From Solirubrobacteraceae bacterium (GTDB lineage Bacteria; Actinomycetota; Thermoleophilia; Solirubrobacterales; Solirubrobacteraceae): a DNA stretch of 17,231 bases. A program made the translations under genes and the position numbers. How positions within the stretch are numbered: the stretch's first letter is position 1; each line of letters starts with the position of its first letter. Below are positions 15,256 through 17,231 of the stretch, piece after piece. The notes beneath the pieces were generated by a model that was not told where the DNA came from, made no database searches, and saw nothing but the letters and a program-made list of their open reading frames with translations. The DNA lies in NCBI GenBank assembly GCA_030038955.1, contig JASHQV010000191.1, positions 1 through 17,231 of the forward strand, written 5' to 3'.

Positions 15256-15906
15256 TCAACCGCCAGAGCTGGCGGTTGTAGGCAAGGGAGGGTACGGCAC
15301 GTGCTGCCCGTTGTCGTTCTCTGTGGTGAGCACGTCGGTTGCGTCTGGTGTGAAGAGAACATCGGGACCCTTGTCTGGATAGATGTTCGCGTCCGCGCAG
15401 TCGGTCCACCCGCCGCCGAACGCCCCCACGTTCGCTATGCCCTTCATGCGGAAGCGCTGCGTGCCAGGCGTCTCTCGGATGCTTACGTTCTTGATTTGGT
15501 CGGTACCGGTGAAGAAGAGCGTCGGGCCTGTGAACGGGATTTCGTTCGGGTCGATGGACGCAAGGCACGCAAAAATCTCGAACTGAGCGGGGATCGAGCG
15601 CACGTGCTTGGTCTGCCGCTTACGGCCTTTCATCGTGATGATGGCCGTGGCATGGACTCGGAGCCTGCCGCGAGACATGCGTTTGGCGACCAGCGTCAGT
15701 TTGCCAGTCGTGCCGTGAGGCAGGCCGCCCAGCCGCGCAAAGGTCACGGTTGAGGTAGCTCGCACTCGCGCCAATGCCTGCGTTGGCGCGCAGAGGCAAG
15801 CCACGGTCGCAACAGCTGCCGCAAGAGCCGGCATGCCCCGCGTCGGCATCGCTTCCATCCCCCGCCGCACCAGCATCAGAACCTTGCGTATGGACGAGCG
15901 GTTCAA
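15256..15906 (-). CDS. putative secreted protein of unknown function
   Basis: No family is recognised. The product has an N-terminal export signal (hydrophobic PALAAAVATVACLCAP, about 26-41, likely cleavage near QALA, residue 46). The mature part of about 170 residues is basic in its first half (KRMSRGRLRVHA, MKGRKRQTK) and ends in a Pro/Thr/Ser/Gly-rich tail. Cysteines C114 and C170 could pair. The start is uncertain: TTG 15906 has AGAAGG five bases upstream, giving 216 residues with a long N-region; ATG codons at residues 17, 20 and 25 would give a more usual signal peptide. It faces the two other exported-protein genes. Confidence 0.65.
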   Translation of the reverse strand: MNRSSIRKVLMLVRRGMEAMPTRGMPALAAAVATVACLCAPTQALARVRATSTVTFARLGGLPHGTTGKLTLVAKRMSRGRLRVHATAIITMKGRKRQTKHVRSIPAQFEIFACLASIDPNEIPFTGPTLFFTGTDQIKNVSIRETPGTQRFRMKGIANVGAFGGGWTDCADANIYPDKGPDVLFTPDATDVLTTENDNGQHVPYPPLPTTASSGG

Positions 15907-16080
15907 AGCGACCTTCTCATTTCAAACTCTCTCGGGTCACCTAGGTCGCTGTTGCTCCGTCAAGTCACACACCATACACGAGTGTGTGTCTAAGATCAAT
16001 GCAGAGGTCAGGTTACATATCCAAGCTACGTGGGGCTTGCGGCCTAGACCATATGGCGCGGGTCGATCGTTGCAGGGTTG
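15907..16080. other. intergenic stretch left of the IS110 remnant
   Basis: No gene is recognised. It contains a small inverted repeat (ACACAC...GTGTGT, about 15966-15988) and should hold the promoter for the minus-strand secreted-protein gene; TTGACG on the minus strand (15963-15958) is a possible -35 box without a matching -10. I looked for the missing C-terminal half of the VapC-like toxin here and did not find it. Confidence 0.4.
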
Positions 16081-16096
16081 ACCTGCCGGGGTTGTA

Positions 16097-16146
16097 GGCC
16101 GGACGCTCCTCGCGGGGGTTTGTCTGGCCGGAGAATTGGGCTCCGG
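16097..16146 (+). ncRNA. two adjacent hairpins upstream of the IS110-type start, possible bridge-RNA remnant
   Basis: GGCCGGAC (16097-16104) pairs with GTCTGGCC (16122-16129; one G-U) around a 17-base loop. CCGGAG (16128-16133) pairs with CTCCGG (16141-16146) around AATTGGG. The two share two bases, so they may alternate. IS110-family elements encode a structured bridge RNA in the non-coding end next to the transposase gene; this is the corresponding place. The assignment is inferred from position and folding only. Confidence 0.3.
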
Positions 16147-16176
16147 CTGACCCCATGATGATGAGGAGGTCCGGCC

Positions 16177-16250
16177 ATGCCCGGAATTTGACGTGGGTCG
16201 GGATGGATGTTCACGCGCGGTCGAGCATGCTGCCGCGGTCAATCTGGTGC
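16177..16250 (+). pseudogene. 5' remnant of an IS110-family transposase gene
   Basis: A strong GAGGAGGT (16163-16170) stands 6 bases before ATG 16177. The frame starts MPGI and hits a stop at once. With one base restored after position 16190 it reads TWVGMDVHARS, the characteristic N-terminus of IS110-family DEDD transposases (D in GMDVH is the first catalytic acidic residue). One more lost base near 16225 gives HAAAVNLV, again like the family. The match ends at about 16245, where the sequence becomes the truncated PIN gene on the other strand. About 25 of the usual 350-400 codons remain, with two frameshifts. Confidence 0.6.
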
Positions 16251-16422
16251 GCGCGGAGTAGAGAATCTCAAGCCGCACGATTGGCGTGATCAGGATTCGG
16301 TCCTCGACGACTGCTTGGCGCAACAACGTGGCTAGCTCGCCGGCCAGAGAACGTGCTCGCCACCACATGGAAGTGTCTGCGACGAACGTTGCGTCGCCGC
16401 CGAGCAGTCCAGTCGCGTCCAC
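16247..16422 (-). pseudogene. truncated VapC-like PIN-domain toxin
   Basis: PIN toxins are RNases that typically cut tRNA or rRNA and are neutralised by a co-encoded antitoxin. From GTG 16422 the frame reads ATFVADTSMWWRARSLAGEL, with the first PIN catalytic aspartate in VADTS, and continues to ITPIVRLEILYSAR, the typical second helix with its conserved acidic residue. The match stops at about 16247, where the IS110 remnant begins; the frame runs on to 15937 through unrelated sequence. Roughly 58 of about 130 residues remain and the later acidic residues are lost, so it should be inactive. It starts 11 bases after the stop of the small upstream gene. Confidence 0.7.
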
Positions 16423-16433
16423 GATTGGACGGA

Positions 16434-16601
16434 CTAGTGCTCGTCGTCAGTCAGTTGCTCGACTCGCGCCAATGCGTCTCGGTCGAGCCCGTCCGCCTCA
16501 AACAGGCGGGCGGCCAAGCGCTGCAGCCGTGCGGCGCGTTCCTGCTCCGAGAGCGCGGGCGTCTCCGGGCCTGGAATGGTCTCTGCCGAGGTTCGCCGCA
16601 T
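16434..16601 (-). CDS. small antitoxin-like protein upstream of the PIN fragment
   Basis: A 55-codon gene from ATG 16601 to TAG 16434. The product starts MRRTSAETIPGPETPALS and continues with a charged, largely helical part (EQERAARLQRLAARLFEADG, then LDRDALARVEQLTDDEH). No antitoxin family is recognised with certainty; the call rests on size, charge and the 11-base spacing to the PIN toxin start, as in vapBC operons. TATCCT on the minus strand (16613-16608) lies 6 bases before the ATG, so a leaderless transcript is possible. GTG 16607 is an alternative start. Confidence 0.6.
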   Translation of the reverse strand: MRRTSAETIPGPETPALSEQERAARLQRLAARLFEADGLDRDALARVEQLTDDEH

Positions 16602-16605
16602 GCCC

Positions 16606-16618
16606 ACAGGATACCTGT
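16606..16618 (-). promoter_or_regulatory. candidate operator overlapping the antitoxin -10 box
   Basis: ACAGG-ATA-CCTGT is a perfect 5-bp inverted repeat with a 3-base spacer, and the candidate -10 TATCCT (minus 16613-16608) overlaps it. Toxin-antitoxin operons are usually autorepressed at such a site; the role is inferred from position. Confidence 0.35.
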
Positions 16619-16664
16619 CTCGCGTGCGCCCGACCTCACCAGCTTTGACAGCAATTCGCCAAGT

Positions 16665-16741
16665 GAAGCCATTTAGGCCACTGAACGCGCTTGGTGGCCT
16701 AAACCCGCCGGGAACCCCCAGAAACTACGGGTAATGGCTTC
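16665..16741. repeat. nested inverted repeats near the right end of the element
   Basis: TTTAGGCCAC (16672-16681) and its exact reverse complement GTGGCCTAAA (16694-16703) flank 12 bases. An outer pair GAAGCCATT (16665-16673) and AATGGCTTC (16733-16741) is also perfect, separated on the right by about 30 extra bases. It could be a recombinase arm site, an operator or an old palindrome split by an insertion. Confidence 0.6.
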
Positions 16742-16767
16742 CAACCGCACCTCGCAGAAGTACGCGA

Positions 16768-16780
16768 TTAGCGGGGCTTT
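16768..16780 (-). repeat. 13-bp inverted copy of the left-end sequence
   Basis: TTAGCGGGGCTTT here is the reverse complement of AAAGCCCCGCTAA at 8401-8413, next to attL. One copy lies 3 bases inside the left att core and the other 27 bases inside the right core, so they form subterminal inverted repeats of the element. Confidence 0.55.
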
Positions 16781-16807
16781 TTGCGGCGCTTCGGGGTTCC
16801 TTTTCCC

Positions 16808-16854
16808 CGCTTCACACGCGAGAGGTCGCTGGTTAGAACCCAGCCGTGCCCATC
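16808..16854 (+). repeat. attachment site attR (displaced tRNA-Val 3' end)
   Basis: Forty-six of 47 bases match the tRNA-Val segment 8351-8397. No acceptor 5' strand or D arm precedes it, so this is not a tRNA gene but the 3' fragment displaced by integration. The one difference, A at 16835, changes T-loop TTCGAAC to TTAGAAC. Confidence 0.9.
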
Positions 16855-17023
16855 CTCTTCTCTCCCTGCAATCGCCAGTTTCGCGACGATCCGCCGGCTC
16901 GTGTCGGTCTCGACCCCGGACGGTGATCGTGTGGCTATGCCCGCGGTGACAGCGCGCATCGCCGCTCTGATCCGTTCTCATCGGACGACGAGCCTGATTG
17001 GGACCCGTGACCGGCTACGGGGA
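16855..17023. other. chromosomal stretch right of attR, no gene recognised
   Basis: About 170 bases between the end of the element and the TetR-type gene. Open frames pass through it but none has motifs or a ribosome-binding site. It should contain the original sequence downstream of tRNA-Val; no clear terminator is seen. Confidence 0.45.
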
Positions 17024-17231
17024 TCAGGTGAGTGCCGCGGTGTTGGTGTCTGATCGGTGGTGAGCAATGAGAGAGCTAAGTGTGCGTAGCACCTCGTGCA
17101 GGATGCGCCGGAATGCAGCCGGGTCGTCCTGGGCGATCCAGCGGGTGAATGTCGCATGGAAGACGTTGACCCCAGTGTCGGCGGCGAGCGTTGCGACCGG
17201 GCCAGGCACGCGGCGCGTGCGGAGCGTCTCG
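17024..17231 (-). CDS. TetR-family transcriptional regulator, C-terminal part (runs off the window)
   Basis: The minus strand reads in from the right edge as ETLRTRRVPGPVATLAADTG, then VNVFHATFTRWIAQDDPAAF and RRILHEVLRTLSSLIAHHRS, ending at TGA 17024. The pattern (residues of a last ligand-domain helix pair, 'LA..TG..VF...F.RW......F..IL.EVL..L') is typical of the C-terminus of TetR-family repressors. The helix-turn-helix lies outside the window, so the call rests only on the last 69 codons. GTG 17209 gives an internal open frame, but the frame is open to the window edge. Confidence 0.65.
   Translation of the reverse strand, partial: ETLRTRRVPGPVATLAADTGVNVFHATFTRWIAQDDPAAFRRILHEVLRTLSSLIAHHRSDTNTAALT

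Noticed and set aside
15937..16422. 161-codon frame as a complete PIN protein
   Set aside because: Only the first ~58 residues match PIN toxins; the rest reads through the reverse of the IS110 remnant and non-coding sequence.
16808..16854. A second tRNA-Val gene
   Set aside because: Only the segment from the anticodon stem to the 3' end is present; there is no acceptor 5' strand or D arm.
16673..16981. 102-codon minus-strand frame with WARLGSNQRPLACEAG
   Set aside because: This is the reverse translation of a tRNA 3' half (attR). The LGSNQRPLACE string is a well-known artefact of such regions, not a gene.
1..17231. CRISPR arrays or phage structural genes
   Set aside because: No regularly spaced repeats and no capsid, tail or terminase motifs were seen on either strand.

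Overview
The window is high-GC DNA with actinobacterial gene order, most likely from class Thermoleophilia (Solirubrobacterales-like). That placement is inferred from GC content, gene order and protein style, not from a search.

Left part, 1-8395, chromosomal. A minus-strand block reads, in transcription order, SRP RNA (ffs), a secreted S53 (sedolisin) peptidase, dnaX, ybaB, recR and the start of aspartate kinase. dnaX, ybaB and recR form a tight recombination/replication cluster with a TGATG overlap between dnaX and ybaB. The large S53 peptidase gene sits between ffs and dnaX, which are often close neighbours. On the plus strand follow a nucleotide-sugar 6-dehydrogenase and a tRNA-Val(CAC) with a terminator just beyond its 3' end.

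Middle part, about 8351-16854, an integrated mobile element of about 8.5 kb in the tRNA-Val gene. A 47-bp segment covering the anticodon stem to the 3' end of the tRNA is repeated with one mismatch at 16808-16854, marking the two attachment sites. Inside, in order: a tyrosine integrase next to the intact tRNA; a convergent MobF relaxase/helicase (TraA type) whose first ~32 codons are split from the rest by an extra G in a G7 run; a ~600-bp stretch without a recognisable gene, holding a hairpin that could belong to an oriT; three genes for exported proteins of unknown function (a six-cysteine secreted protein, a lipoprotein and a divergently oriented secreted protein) in DNA with lower GC; and a decayed end with the 5' remnant of an IS110-family insertion sequence abutting a truncated VapC-like PIN toxin gene whose upstream 55-codon partner remains. 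No coupling protein, type IV secretion genes or replication initiator is visible, so this looks like a mobilisable or decaying integrative element, not a self-transmissible one.

Right part, 16855-17231, chromosomal again: a short stretch without a recognisable gene, then the C-terminal end of a TetR-family regulator on the minus strand.

Most notable points: the displaced tRNA 3' end at attR carries a change at the invariant T-loop C56, so precise excision could rebuild a defective tRNA-Val; the relaxase frameshift; the IS110 remnant keeping two hairpins upstream of its start, where bridge RNAs are encoded; and perfect 18-bp inverted repeats inside the linker regions of both dnaX and the S53 peptidase gene.
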